Assembly: GCF_013376415.1 (NCBI RefSeq)
Contig: NZ_WYET01000001.1
Coordinates: 1 to 64,000, forward strand
Reading direction: 5' to 3'
DNA length: 64,000 nucleotides
DNA from: Flagellimonas chongwuensis
Lineage (GTDB): Bacteria > Bacteroidota > Bacteroidia > Flavobacteriales > Flavobacteriaceae
The position numbers and the translations under genes are program-made. Below the pieces are notes generated by a model. It searched no databases. It worked only from the letters and a program-made list of their open reading frames with translations, and had not been told where the DNA came from. Positions 1 through 8,447 of this stretch are shown piece after piece (the first letter of the stretch is position 1; the number at the start of each line of letters is the position of its first letter).

Positions 1-2822
1 CCGTGGGAAGCTGTGCATCACAACAGGACCCCGATGTCGTCCTCTCATCACCGGACGCACCCACCATCGAGGCAGTGGCCGTACAACCGTCCACCTGTGG
101 GGCCAGCGACGGGGAGATAGAGTTCACATTTACCAATGTACCGGACGGGGACTATACCATAGCCTATGACGGGGGAAGTTTTCCAAACGTGACAGTTGCA
201 TCAAACACCGCCACCGTAACGGGACTGCCAGCCGGCAACTACAACAACCTGACCATTGCCGTGGGAAGCTGTTCATCGCAACAGGACCCCGATGTCGTGC
301 TCTCGTCACCGGACGCGCCCACCATCGAGGCAGTGGCCGTACAGCCCTCAACATGCGGGGCAAGCGACGGGGAGATAGAGTTCACCTTTGCCAATGTACC
401 GGACGGGGACTATACCATATCCTATGACGGGGGAAGCTTTCCCAACGTGGCCGTCAGCGGGGGGACCGCTACCCTGGACAACCTTCCAGAGGGCAACTAC
501 AACAACCTGACCATTGCCGTGGGAAGCTGTTCATCGCAACAGGACCCCGACATCGTGCTCTCGTCACCGGACGCGCCCACCATCGCCGCAGTGGCCGTAC
601 AGCCATCCACCTGCGGGGCCAGCGACGGGGAGATAGAGTTCACATTTACCAATGTACCGGACGGGGACTATACCATAGCCTATGACGGGGGAAGTTTTCC
701 AAACGTGACAGTTGCATCAAACACCGCCACCGTAACGGGACTGCCAGCCGGCAACTACAACAACCTGACCATTGCCGTGGGAAGCTGTTCATCGCAACAG
801 GACCCCGATGTCGTGCTCTCGTCACCGGACGCGCCCACCATCGAAGCAGTGGCCGTACAGCCCTCAACATGCGGGGCAAGCGACGGGGAGATAGAGTTCA
901 CCTTTGCCAACGTGCCCGACGGGAACCATACCATATCCTATGACGGAGGGTCGTTTGCCGATGTCGCCGTGAGCGGAGGGACAGCCACTGTCTCCAACTT
1001 GGCTGCCGGCAACTACACTAATCTGGCCATCACCGTCAATAGCTGTACCTCACAGCAAGATCCCGACGTCGTGCTCTCGTCACCGGACGCGCCCACCATC
1101 GAAGCAGTGGCCGTACAGCCCTCAACATGCGGGGCAAGCGACGGGGAGATAGAGTTCACATTTACCAATGTGCCCGACGGGAACCATACCATATCCTATG
1201 ACGGGGGAAGCTTCCCCAACATGGCCGTCAGCGGGGGGACCGCTACCGTGGACAACCTTCCAGAGGGCAACTACAACAACCTGAGCATCGCCGTGGGAAG
1301 CTGTGCATCACAACAGGATCCCGATGTCGTGCTATCATCACCGGATGCACCGACCATCGAGGCAGTGGCCGTACAGCCCTCAACATGCGGGGCAAGCGAC
1401 GGGGAGATAGAGTTCACATTTACCAATGTGCCCGACGGGAACCATACCATATCCTATGACGGGGGAAGTTTCCCCAACGTGGCAGTTGCATCAAACGCCG
1501 CCACCGTAACGGGATTGGCAGCCGGCAACTACTCCAACCTAAAGATTACCGCCAACAGCTGTACCTCACAACAGGATCCCGACGTCGTGCTATCCTCACC
1601 GGACGCGCCCACCATCGAGGCCGTGGCCGTACAACCGTCCACCTGCGGGGCAAGCGACGGACAGATACAGTTCACCTTTACCAATGTACCCAACGGGAAC
1701 CATACCATAGCCTATGACGGAGGGTCGTTTGCCGATGTCGCCGTGAGCGGAGGGACAGCCACTGTCTCCAACTTGGCTGCCGGCAACTACACTAATCTGG
1801 CCATCACCGTCAATAACTGTGCATCACAACAGGACCCTGATATCGTGCTTACTGCATCTGAACTAAGCATCACTAGTAACGTTCAGGATGCGAATTGTTC
1901 TGAAAATGCTAACGGTTCCGTTTCTATAACTGTTGGAGATGTAGCTTTTCCAGTTACAGTTAAGCTTAATAATATGGAACCTATGGTTTTCAATACCAAT
2001 TCTTTCTCCATAGAGGATTTATCTCCAGGGAATTATGAAATGAATGTGATCGACAACACGGGTTGCCAAACCAATACAATCTTTGAAATTAAGGCGGACG
2101 GGCCAAACCTTGGTGGCACAGTAGATGTCATGTATTTGTGTGAGGAAAATTTACCTTCAAATACAATCGAGGTAACATTATCCGACCCATCCATCAGCAA
2201 TGATGTGCTTTATGCCTTGGATTCAACAAATCCAAATGACTTTATATTAACTCCAGATTTTGGAAACATCAGTTCTGGAAGTCATAGTCTTTTTATTATG
2301 CACAATAATGGTTGTTTGGCTGAGATTCCTTTTGAGGTTGAAAATTTCGAACAACTGGAGTTGTCACTCACCAGTGAATATGTAAATCAGATTACCGCAA
2401 ATGTTACAGGAGGAAATGCACCTTACACTTATTACTTTGATGACCAAGGCGCTTCCAATTCCAACACCTATACCATAAAGAGAAGTGGCACTTTCACTGT
2501 AAGAGTCGTTGATAGCTATGGTTGTGAGGTGACACAGAACATCACTTTAAACTTAGTGGAAATCACTATACCGGATTTTTTCACTCCAAATGGTGATGGG
2601 GAAAATGACTTTTGGTCTCCAAAGAATTCCGAACTGTTCCCTGACATCAAAACCCACATTTTTGACAGGTATGGAAGAGAAATCCAAATCTTAGGCACAT
2701 CGGATGCTTGGGATGGGGAATATGACTCCAACCCTATGCCATCTGGGGATTACTGGTACATCGTGAGGCTAAATGATGGGTCTGGGCGTGAATTTGTTGG
2801 TCACTTCACATTGTATAGATAA
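1..2822 (+). CDS. SprB-like repeat adhesin, T9SS type B cargo (5'-truncated)
   Basis: The frame is open at the window edge, so the true start and signal peptide lie upstream; the GTG at position 3 is only an internal Val codon. The visible 939 residues begin with seven near-identical 86-residue units (to about residue 610) that resemble SprB repeats, each with two conserved Cys (STCGAS and near xSCxSQQ) that could form a disulfide. Two or three more diverged Ig-like units follow. The last ~90 residues carry the gliding-motility C-terminal signal (FFTPNGDGENDFW, then FDRYGREI and WDGEY), the type B T9SS sorting domain. By family knowledge the protein is exported through SprA/PorV-type T9SS and displayed on the cell surface for adhesion or gliding. 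The PorP/SprF gene starts 13 bp downstream, as in sprB-sprF pairs. The repeat part is GC-rich while the C-terminal part is AT-rich like the rest of the window. The true total length is unknown. Confidence 0.85.
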   Translation, partial: VGSCASQQDPDVVLSSPDAPTIEAVAVQPSTCGASDGEIEFTFTNVPDGDYTIAYDGGSFPNVTVASNTATVTGLPAGNYNNLTIAVGSCSSQQDPDVVLSSPDAPTIEAVAVQPSTCGASDGEIEFTFANVPDGDYTISYDGGSFPNVAVSGGTATLDNLPEGNYNNLTIAVGSCSSQQDPDIVLSSPDAPTIAAVAVQPSTCGASDGEIEFTFTNVPDGDYTIAYDGGSFPNVTVASNTATVTGLPAGNYNNLTIAVGSCSSQQDPDVVLSSPDAPTIEAVAVQPSTCGASDGEIEFTFANVPDGNHTISYDGGSFADVAVSGGTATVSNLAAGNYTNLAITVNSCTSQQDPDVVLSSPDAPTIEAVAVQPSTCGASDGEIEFTFTNVPDGNHTISYDGGSFPNMAVSGGTATVDNLPEGNYNNLSIAVGSCASQQDPDVVLSSPDAPTIEAVAVQPSTCGASDGEIEFTFTNVPDGNHTISYDGGSFPNVAVASNAATVTGLAAGNYSNLKITANSCTSQQDPDVVLSSPDAPTIEAVAVQPSTCGASDGQIQFTFTNVPNGNHTIAYDGGSFADVAVSGGTATVSNLAAGNYTNLAITVNNCASQQDPDIVLTASELSITSNVQDANCSENANGSVSITVGDVAFPVTVKLNNMEPMVFNTNSFSIEDLSPGNYEMNVIDNTGCQTNTIFEIKADGPNLGGTVDVMYLCEENLPSNTIEVTLSDPSISNDVLYALDSTNPNDFILTPDFGNISSGSHSLFIMHNNGCLAEIPFEVENFEQLELSLTSEYVNQITANVTGGNAPYTYYFDDQGASNSNTYTIKRSGTFTVRVVDSYGCEVTQNITLNLVEITIPDFFTPNGDGENDFWSPKNSELFPDIKTHIFDRYGREIQILGTSDAWDGEYDSNPMPSGDYWYIVRLNDGSGREFVGHFTLYR
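27..1832 (+). repeat. Seven tandem 258-bp repeats inside the adhesin gene
   Basis: Units start at 27, 285, 543, 801, 1059, 1317 and 1575; spacing is exactly 258 bp (86 codons) every time, and a degenerate boundary sequence at 1833 marks the end. Copies differ mainly in two blocks. One block is FPN plus VTVASN or FADVAVSGG; the other is the last 20 residues of the unit. Variants occur in different combinations (units 1 and 3 share both blocks; units 4 and 7 share the FADVAVSGG form), a mosaic that suggests unequal recombination or gene conversion. The array probably continues left of the window. Copy number may be misassembled in short-read data. Confidence 0.95.
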
Positions 2823-2835
2823 AATTAATTGATAA

Positions 2836-3780
2836 ATGAAGAGAGTCGTAGTTTTCCTAATATTCATAAACCTGTTTCTTGTAAAAGGACAAGAGCTGAC
2901 GATTCCGCAATTGTCCCAATACTTGTCCGACAATCCTTTTGTAATGTCCCCCTCCTATGCAGGAATTGGTGATTATGTAAAGGTGCGTATGAACGGGGTT
3001 ACCCAATGGGTCGGCATTAAGGATGCGCCAGATACCCAATCGTTATCGGCAGATGTTCGATTGGGTAACCGTTCCGGTATTGGAATGGTCATCTATAACG
3101 ATTCCAATGGTGAAACAAAACAACGTGGAGGAAAAGTTTCTTTTGCGCATCACCTGACTCTTAATAAATATGATGACCAGTATTTCTCCTTAGCGCTTTC
3201 CTTTAACCTAAATCAATTTAGGATAGATATTGAAAATTTTGACCCAAACACTGACCCTGCTGTGATTAATGATAGGTCATCCAGCAATCCAAATTTTGAT
3301 GTGGGCATGTTGTACCGGCGCAGAGGGTTTTATGTTAGCGTGAACGCCGCCAATATTCTGAATAAAGAATTTGAAAAGTTCAACCAAATTTTTGAACCCA
3401 ATACACTACGCAATTATTATCTGTATTCGGGATACAAATTCAGGAAGAACTCGAGAACGGATTTTGAGATAGAACCTTCTGTTTTCTTTCAATATTTTGA
3501 GAGTGATGGAAGGTCAATTACTGATATAAACACAAAATTCAAATGGTATGATTTTCTGAACTACTACTATGCCGGCATAACCTATAGGTTTTTAAACGAC
3601 CAGTTTGGCTCACCACTTTACATAGCTCCCGTTATTGGACTTAAAAAAGGTGATTTCTATTTTGGATATTCCTATCAGGTTATCATGAATGAGATACTTG
3701 GGTACTCGAAGGGCACCCATGTTCTGACCTTGGGCATCGATTTGTTCCAAGGGGTTTCTAATTGTTCCTGCACTTATTAA
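2836..3780 (+). CDS. PorP/SprF family T9SS outer-membrane protein
   Basis: This 314-residue protein has a signal peptide ending near residue 18 (FLVKGQ) and then the family's typical opening, in which a short helix-like stretch is followed by NPFVMSPSYAGIGDYVKVR. A beta-rich barrel with alternating aromatic residues follows, ending in SNCSCTY. PorP/SprF proteins sit in the outer membrane and are each needed for export or surface attachment of a specific type B CTD adhesin. It begins 13 bp after the adhesin stop, so the two are almost certainly one operon and functional partners. The length matches the family (about 300-330). Confidence 0.88.
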   Translation: MKRVVVFLIFINLFLVKGQELTIPQLSQYLSDNPFVMSPSYAGIGDYVKVRMNGVTQWVGIKDAPDTQSLSADVRLGNRSGIGMVIYNDSNGETKQRGGKVSFAHHLTLNKYDDQYFSLALSFNLNQFRIDIENFDPNTDPAVINDRSSSNPNFDVGMLYRRRGFYVSVNAANILNKEFEKFNQIFEPNTLRNYYLYSGYKFRKNSRTDFEIEPSVFFQYFESDGRSITDINTKFKWYDFLNYYYAGITYRFLNDQFGSPLYIAPVIGLKKGDFYFGYSYQVIMNEILGYSKGTHVLTLGIDLFQGVSNCSCTY

Positions 3781-3789
3781 TATGAAATT

Positions 3790-4800
3790 ATGAAAAAAAC
3801 AATGTCTAAATTATTTATCAAACTTAACCTACTTCTAGTGTTATCTGTCTGTTTTATATCATGCAGCGAGGATAACGATGGTTTACCCTCTGTGGCCGAT
3901 GCTCCGGAAATTATAATGGCGCAATCTACCTTGGACACTATTATCTATGTCCAGATACAGCAAGATAAAATCCCTATTTACCTGTCAATCCCCGAGGGCT
4001 GCGGAAATGAAAATTACCCTGCGGTGGTGGTAATGCACGGTTCTGGCGGAATGTGGTCGAACGATGACCCCACTACCGGAAAAATGTCCAGTCAAAATCG
4101 GGATTGGCGAGAAATCTTTGATAACAACTGTATTGTTGGTGCTTTTGTTGACAGCTATTCTGGAAGGAATGTAAAAGAGAGATCTGGCAAATGGACGGAC
4201 GCTCCGGACAACTTTAGAATCAGTTCTCAATTTGTTCGTCCCAAAGATGCCAATATGGCCTTAGAGGTACTCAAAAACCTAAAACTTGATAACGGGAAGC
4301 CATTGGTAAGACCGAATGACATCGCCTTACTTGGTTTTTCCGACGGAGCCAGTGCATTGGCGGCAACACTTTATGATACCGACTCAACTCCCGCCGATTG
4401 GGAATGGACACAAAGTTTTGACGGAAACAAATATGATGCCTCATCGGGAGTTCAGCCACCTCAAACCAAACCGGAAAATGGTTTTGCCGGAGGGGTTTTC
4501 TACTATGGAGGATCCTCAGGATATGGTTATTGGGGGCCGGGGCCTTGTAATGAGAATGCATTTGTGAAGAATATATACCGTCCTTATGCCCCAATCCTAT
4601 ATCAGATTCCTTCTAAGGGCTATCTAACAGAAAACACATTGTGTATGGTGGACTTATTGGAAGAAAAAGGGGTCCCCGTGAAACATCATATTTATGAGGG
4701 TGTGGGTCACGGATTTGATACCGAAGGTAAAGACCAAAGTGAAATGGCCAGGAAAAATGCGATTAATTGGTTAAAGACACTATTGCACATCACAGAATAA
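3790..4800 (+). CDS. Secreted lipoprotein alpha/beta hydrolase (dienelactone hydrolase-like)
   Basis: The 336-residue protein starts with a lipoprotein signal (hydrophobic residues 9-22, lipobox FISC with Cys25). Next come the oxyanion-loop motif VVVMHGSGG (79-87), a nucleophile elbow GFSDG with Ser184, and a C-terminal GVGHGFD giving the catalytic His. The order fits the dienelactone hydrolase/prolyl-oligopeptidase branch of alpha/beta hydrolases. It would act in the periplasm or at the cell surface on an ester or amide substrate that cannot be named from sequence. It starts 9 bp after the PorP gene and may be cotranscribed, although PorP loci do not usually include a hydrolase. An upstream ATG at 3782 opens only a three-codon frame, so 3790 is the start. 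Confidence 0.75.
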   Translation: MKKTMSKLFIKLNLLLVLSVCFISCSEDNDGLPSVADAPEIIMAQSTLDTIIYVQIQQDKIPIYLSIPEGCGNENYPAVVVMHGSGGMWSNDDPTTGKMSSQNRDWREIFDNNCIVGAFVDSYSGRNVKERSGKWTDAPDNFRISSQFVRPKDANMALEVLKNLKLDNGKPLVRPNDIALLGFSDGASALAATLYDTDSTPADWEWTQSFDGNKYDASSGVQPPQTKPENGFAGGVFYYGGSSGYGYWGPGPCNENAFVKNIYRPYAPILYQIPSKGYLTENTLCMVDLLEEKGVPVKHHIYEGVGHGFDTEGKDQSEMARKNAINWLKTLLHITE

Positions 4801-4982
4801 ACCAAACATCGGATTTAGTAATACTCTCAAAAAAAATTAAGAATCAAAAGAATAATTAACGAATCAAGGTATTGGCCCAGCAGTATCAAAAAACAATTCA
4901 AAACCATTTCAACCTCATTAAAGATTTATAGAACCATTGGTCAATCGCTGATCAAAATCAGAACACCTAAAATTTAAATGAC

Positions 4983-5357
4983 ATGAAGGATAACTTTCTG
5001 GAAAAATGGATTTTGGACCTAATTAAGTCTGAATATGAGTTTGGGAACATACCCAAGCATGCGAACTACAAGTTAAGAGAACGAATGGACGATTTTATTG
5101 AAGTGACCATTGAGTGGATGGATAATGATAATAACAACTATAAAATTGTCTACCATGCAAGAGCTTATGGCAAAATGAAAGTGAACAGTAGTCTAGAAAT
5201 TGCCAAAGATCCTGTCTTTGAACTAGAAAACTACTATACTCTGGAAATCCACACATACGTGAACCACATAAAACGAAATTATAGTACTAGAAAAATTGCA
5301 AATTATGATGTAATGGGCGTAATCGGCCAATTGGAAAAGACCAATAAGACATCATAG
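4983..5357 (+). CDS. Hypothetical protein (124 aa)
   Basis: I do not recognise a family. The protein is soluble, has no signal peptide or membrane segment, and is rich in charged and aromatic residues, with a low-complexity DNDNNN turn at about 47-52. It is preceded by 182 bp of AT-rich DNA without a gene and followed by a good intrinsic terminator at 5410, so it is probably transcribed alone. An ATG at 4983 with no competing in-frame start nearby fixes the start. A small cytoplasmic protein of unknown role is the fairest call. Confidence 0.6.
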   Translation: MKDNFLEKWILDLIKSEYEFGNIPKHANYKLRERMDDFIEVTIEWMDNDNNNYKIVYHARAYGKMKVNSSLEIAKDPVFELENYYTLEIHTYVNHIKRNYSTRKIANYDVMGVIGQLEKTNKTS

Positions 5358-5409
5358 GGTAAGTAGTAAACCAAATTTGTGCATCCAAATGTCCATTTAA
5401 GAAAAAAAT

Positions 5410-5441
5410 GAGTGTATTTCATCTGTAAAAACACTCTTTTT
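5410..5441 (+). terminator. Intrinsic terminator after the 124-aa gene
   Basis: A perfect 6-bp stem GAGTGT (5410-5415) / ACACTC (5431-5436) is followed directly by TTTTT. An A-run precedes the stem, so it could also work on the minus strand. Confidence 0.65.
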
Positions 5442-5454
5442 ATCGGTGGTTTCT

Positions 5455-5483
5455 CATACGTCAATTGAAAAGGCCCATCCGTA
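5455..5483 (+). repeat. Shared intergenic block, copy 1
   Basis: It contains CATACGTCAA (5455-5464) and, close by, AAAAGGCCCATCCGTA (5468-5483). Both elements recur, in the opposite order, at 6348-6386. It sits between the terminator at 5410 and the gene at 5565, a place expected of a regulatory site. TACGTCAA is loosely like half of a LytTR direct repeat, but that link is speculative. Confidence 0.4.
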
Positions 5484-5564
5484 TATTGATGGGGTTTAGC
5501 TACTATTTTTCTTTGTTATTTAGTAGCTGAAAAAGGTTCCCAAGTTTTAACAAAAAATAAAGTT

Positions 5565-6230
5565 ATGCATCTATTGACTATCTTCTGGACATTGATTTGT
5601 GCCGCTGTAATAATAGGATACCCAATCTATCTTATTAAGAAATCCAGCACAGTACTACGGGATCACAAACAATCATGCGCGTCCAAAACGCAAAATACGG
5701 TGGAACTTTTGTCTTTTGATATTAGAGAACAATTACCCAATTGGTCGTTTTCCATAGACGTTCCACAAATCACAGAAGAAGTCCTGAACAAAAACTCCAT
5801 TCTATTCTATTTGGAATCGGATAACTCTTGTCTAAAACTACCATTGAGCAACAGTAGTGTTGGCTATACCGCAAAAGTGTACAAAAATGTTGGCAAGGTA
5901 TACGTGACCTTTAAATCTTTAAAGGATGGTGTTACCAATTTCTATGTTCCGACCTGGCACTTAAAAAAGCTCAAGATTTTAATCATAAGATCTAAAGACA
6001 TAAGAATAAACGGAAATTGGGAAACCAAATTAAACAAATCGGTTATGCAAAACAACTTGGCAAAAGCCGGAATCAATATAAATGACTACGAGGACATGCT
6101 TGGTTACTTCAGCAATATTGCATCAATAGATTTTAAAGGACACTTTGTGGCCAAAATGCCTCATAAGAAGAAATCCTTTTCTAGAGCTACAAAATACTTT
6201 AACCATCAAGAGCTATATCATTCTGCATGA
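5565..6230 (+). CDS. Hypothetical membrane-anchored protein (221 aa)
   Basis: No family is recognised. Residues 4-24 form one hydrophobic segment (ends YPIYLIKK), consistent with an uncleaved N-terminal anchor, with the remaining ~195 residues probably on one side of the membrane. The C-terminal part is basic (KMPHKKKSFSRATK), which together with the positive residues after the anchor suggests a cytoplasmic location. It is flanked by terminators at 5410 and 6274, so it forms its own transcription unit. It may be co-regulated with whatever follows the second copy of the shared intergenic block. Confidence 0.6.
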   Translation: MHLLTIFWTLICAAVIIGYPIYLIKKSSTVLRDHKQSCASKTQNTVELLSFDIREQLPNWSFSIDVPQITEEVLNKNSILFYLESDNSCLKLPLSNSSVGYTAKVYKNVGKVYVTFKSLKDGVTNFYVPTWHLKKLKILIIRSKDIRINGNWETKLNKSVMQNNLAKAGININDYEDMLGYFSNIASIDFKGHFVAKMPHKKKSFSRATKYFNHQELYHSA

Positions 6231-6273
6231 TCAGTTTAAAATTAAGAATCTTTTTAGTGTTCTCCTGTTGTAA

Positions 6274-6310
6274 AAAATGGGATTTCCTTTTAATCGAGGA
6301 GTCCCATTTT
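6274..6310 (+). terminator. Strong intrinsic terminator after the 221-aa gene
   Basis: The outer stem AAAATGGGA (6274-6282) pairs with TCCCATTTT (6302-6310). An inner TCCT/AGGA stem (6285-6288, 6297-6300) extends it. A- and T-runs are built into the two arms, so it can act in both directions. Confidence 0.8.
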
Positions 6311-6347
6311 ACATCAAAAAGGATTTAATTTAAAATTACGTGAACTC

Positions 6348-6386
6348 AAAAGGGCCATCCATAAACTCAAACCCCACATACGTCAA
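6348..6386 (+). repeat. Shared intergenic block, copy 2
   Basis: AAAAGGGCCATCCATA (6348-6363, two mismatches to copy 1) is followed by CATACGTCAA (6377-6386, identical to copy 1). It lies just upstream of the hairpin-rich RNA candidate at 6400-6675 and just downstream of a terminator, matching the placement of copy 1. Confidence 0.4.
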
Positions 6387-6399
6387 ATGGCACCGGTTT

Positions 6400-6675
6400 T
6401 TTAATTATGATAAATGTAGATTTATCAACCAAAAATAAATATTGGGCTGCACATAAAACTATTGTTTTGCCTTTGGTTCTGGCGATAAAGGCAGTGCAGT
6501 CCAAAATATATAAGTTGTTGAATAAAAACTCACCATGAGTAAATTCTTAAGCTGAAAGCAAGTATGGGGTTATGCTGCGCAACAGTTATCTATAGGATTG
6601 AAAATGGTGAGTTATTTTTTACGTACTGGCACAACAAGTTATCATTTTCATAGAAAATGACAACTAGGGTTTTTT
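6400..6675 (+). ncRNA. Candidate structured non-coding RNA locus
   Basis: Four hairpins follow one another in AT-rich DNA that has no convincing ORF. First is TGATAAAT (6408-6415) / ATTTATCA (6420-6427), perfect, with a 4-nt loop. Second, TTGGGCTGCAC (6442-6452) pairs with GTGCAGTCCAA (6494-6504) with one G-U pair and encloses a perfect inner stem TGCCTTT (6468-6474) / AAAGGCA (6487-6493). Third, AACTCACCAT (6527-6536) pairs perfectly with ATGGTGAGTT (6604-6613), closes a 67-nt domain and is followed by a T-run. Fourth, a 12-bp stem with one mismatch (6638-6649 / 6653-6664) is followed by TTTTTT at 6670 and reads as a + strand terminator. The nested pairing plus terminator suggests a small RNA gene rather than spacer. 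No Rfam family was recognised, and the 5' end is unknown. Confidence 0.45.
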
Positions 6676-7030
6676 GCCACTATTTATTCTTCCCCCCGTA
6701 AAAATGTTTAACTTAATACAGTGAAAAGCAATTTTCCCCTATAAAGGAAAACAAAAACGTTATAACCCTATTACACAGTCTAATAAACCAGCAAGACAGT
6801 AAGGTACTATCGAAAAACTATGTAATCTAATGAAAAGAAAAATCGGTTGATAGCCGTAATGCCAATCCAAAACAAAAACTATATAATACTGGCAATAAAC
6901 CAAATATATGAATAATAATCAAATTCTGATATAATTTGAAAGAAAAATCCTTTTTCATTTTTAGAATCACATCAATTTCAAAACTTAGCCTGCAGCAATA
7001 AATAACCAAATAACCCCTAAAAATAGCCTT
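6676..7030. other. Gene-free AT-rich spacer
   Basis: I see no supported gene. A 60-codon minus-strand ORF here is low-complexity (Phe/Ile/Leu-rich) and has no recognisable features. The stretch presumably holds the promoter of the LytTR regulator, but no clear TANNTTTG match is visible. Confidence 0.5.
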
Positions 7031-7783
7031 ATGATTTTAAAAGCAGTAATAATTGAAGATGAGAAACACAGCAGAGAAACCTTAAAATCCATGCTGGAAG
7101 AATTTTGCAAAGAAGTGCAAGTAATTGCTATGGCCGGCTCAGTAGAAGAGGCAGTGAAAGTATTATCCATCTACAGTCCAGATATTGTTTTCTTGGACAT
7201 AGAGCTACAATCTGGTGTAGGGTTCGATGTACTTAACCAAATAAAAGACCCCAACTTTGAAGTTGTTTTCACCACTGCGTTTGAAAAATATGCCATCAAG
7301 GCCATAAAGTTCAGCTCCTTGGATTATTTACTGAAGCCTATAGATTTGGACGAACTCCAGCAAGCAGTAGAAAAAGCAAGAAACCGAATGGACACCAATG
7401 TTTACAGAGAACAGTTAGATACATTAATGCAAAGCATTTCTCGCGGAAAAGTACGTCCCGAAAAAATTTGCCTTGCCACCACGGCCGGAATGGAGTTTAT
7501 TGCCTTAGATGAGATAGTGGCCTGCAAAGCGGATGGCTCGTATACTTGTTTTATGTTGGAAGATGAAAGCATGCTCTTGGTGAGCAAACATTTAAAGGAA
7601 TACGAAATGTTGCTTTCGGAACATTACTTTATGCGGGTTCACAATAGTTTTCTAATCAATTTAAAAAAAGTGAAAAAATATGTCAAATCTGATGGAGGCC
7701 ACCTTATAATGAGCAACGATATGCAGGTGAATATTTCACCAAGAAAAAGAGATGACTTAATTGAAGCAATGAAGCGCTTGTAA
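7031..7783 (+). CDS. LytTR-family response regulator
   Basis: This 250-residue two-domain regulator has an N-terminal receiver domain (about 1-120) with acidic pocket E9/D10, phospho-acceptor Asp56 in DIVFLDIEL, a switch Thr in VVFTTAF and the conserved Lys in YLLKPI. A LytTR DNA-binding domain follows (about 150-250; HYFMRVHNSFLINLKKV is the typical core). By family it binds DNA as a dimer at direct repeats after phosphorylation by a LytS/YpdA-type sensor kinase. No histidine kinase gene is adjacent, so it is an orphan in this window. It converges on the siroheme gene with only 5 bp between stops. The upstream structured region and shared blocks are possible targets, which is inference only. 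Confidence 0.9.
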   Translation: MILKAVIIEDEKHSRETLKSMLEEFCKEVQVIAMAGSVEEAVKVLSIYSPDIVFLDIELQSGVGFDVLNQIKDPNFEVVFTTAFEKYAIKAIKFSSLDYLLKPIDLDELQQAVEKARNRMDTNVYREQLDTLMQSISRGKVRPEKICLATTAGMEFIALDEIVACKADGSYTCFMLEDESMLLVSKHLKEYEMLLSEHYFMRVHNSFLINLKKVKKYVKSDGGHLIMSNDMQVNISPRKRDDLIEAMKRL

Positions 7784-7788
7784 CCTGC

Positions 7789-8370
7789 TTAATCTTTTTG
7801 GTTGACCAAGCCTTTGGTAAACTCGTTCAACGCTTCGACCTTTTGCTCAAAATCGCCTTTTAAGGTTTTTCTATATTCGTTCAAGTTTTTTACCAAGTCA
7901 TCAATATTTTCGGGAATAACATCCTCAAAGAATTGTCGTAATCTTTTTGCGGTTGTTGGTGATTGTCCGTTGGTAGAAATGGCAACTTTCACATTCCCTT
8001 TCGTCACAATACCTCCCATATAAAAATCACAAAACGGTGGATTATCGGCTACGTTCACCAACTTGCTCAGTTTTCTACAATCGTGGTAAACTTGCTCGTT
8101 CACTTCGGGTTTATCCGTACAGGCAACCACCATGTGCTTGCCTTCCAAATATTTTTCTTGATACAAATCTTCCGTGATTTCCACATGGTGCGCTGCCGCC
8201 AACTCCAATGTGTCCGATAAAAACTCGGGAGCGACCATCTGAACTTGAGCATTGGGACTCGACTTCAATAAAAAAGTAAGCTTTTCCAACCCAACATTCC
8301 CTCCTCCAACAATGAGTACCTTTAAGTTATTTACTTTTAAAAAAACGGGGTAGAGCTCATTTCTTTCCAT
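7789..8370 (-). CDS. Precorrin-2 dehydrogenase/ferrochelatase domain (siroheme synthase N-domain)
   Basis: The 193-residue protein matches the CysG N-terminal/Met8p-type enzyme that oxidises precorrin-2 to sirohydrochlorin with NAD+ and may insert Fe2+ to make siroheme, the cofactor of sulfite and nitrite reductases. Evidence is the Rossmann motif LIVGGGNVGLEK (residues 19-30), VVACTDKPEVN, VNVADNPPFCDF and the ISTNGQSPTTAKRLR segment. It lacks the methyltransferase half of full CysG, as expected for a stand-alone version of about 190-210 residues. A minus-strand TAACTTTG box at 8403-8410 gives a plausible promoter about 30 bp upstream of the start. No other siroheme or sulfur gene is adjacent in this window. 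Confidence 0.88.
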   Translation of the reverse strand: MERNELYPVFLKVNNLKVLIVGGGNVGLEKLTFLLKSSPNAQVQMVAPEFLSDTLELAAAHHVEITEDLYQEKYLEGKHMVVACTDKPEVNEQVYHDCRKLSKLVNVADNPPFCDFYMGGIVTKGNVKVAISTNGQSPTTAKRLRQFFEDVIPENIDDLVKNLNEYRKTLKGDFEQKVEALNEFTKGLVNQKD

Positions 8371-8447
8371 AGCATATCAATTTAATCATTGTTTTACCAA
8401 TGCAAAGTTAAAGATACAGACTATTTGCGCCCTAATTCCATTTGACT

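Noticed and set aside
130..879. Repeated minus-strand ORFs of 77 codons
   Set aside because: They are antisense shadows of the 258-bp repeats, with Arg/Pro/Trp-rich composition and no features.
27..1832. CRISPR array
   Set aside because: Repeats are 258 bp, in frame and without spacers; they code for adhesin domains.
6442..6504. Integron attC-like site
   Set aside because: Stem is long, but the GTTRRRY/RYYYAAC cores are absent and no integrase or cassette genes are near.
6827..7009. 60-codon minus-strand ORF
   Set aside because: Low-complexity hydrophobic sequence with no promoter and no recognisable motif.
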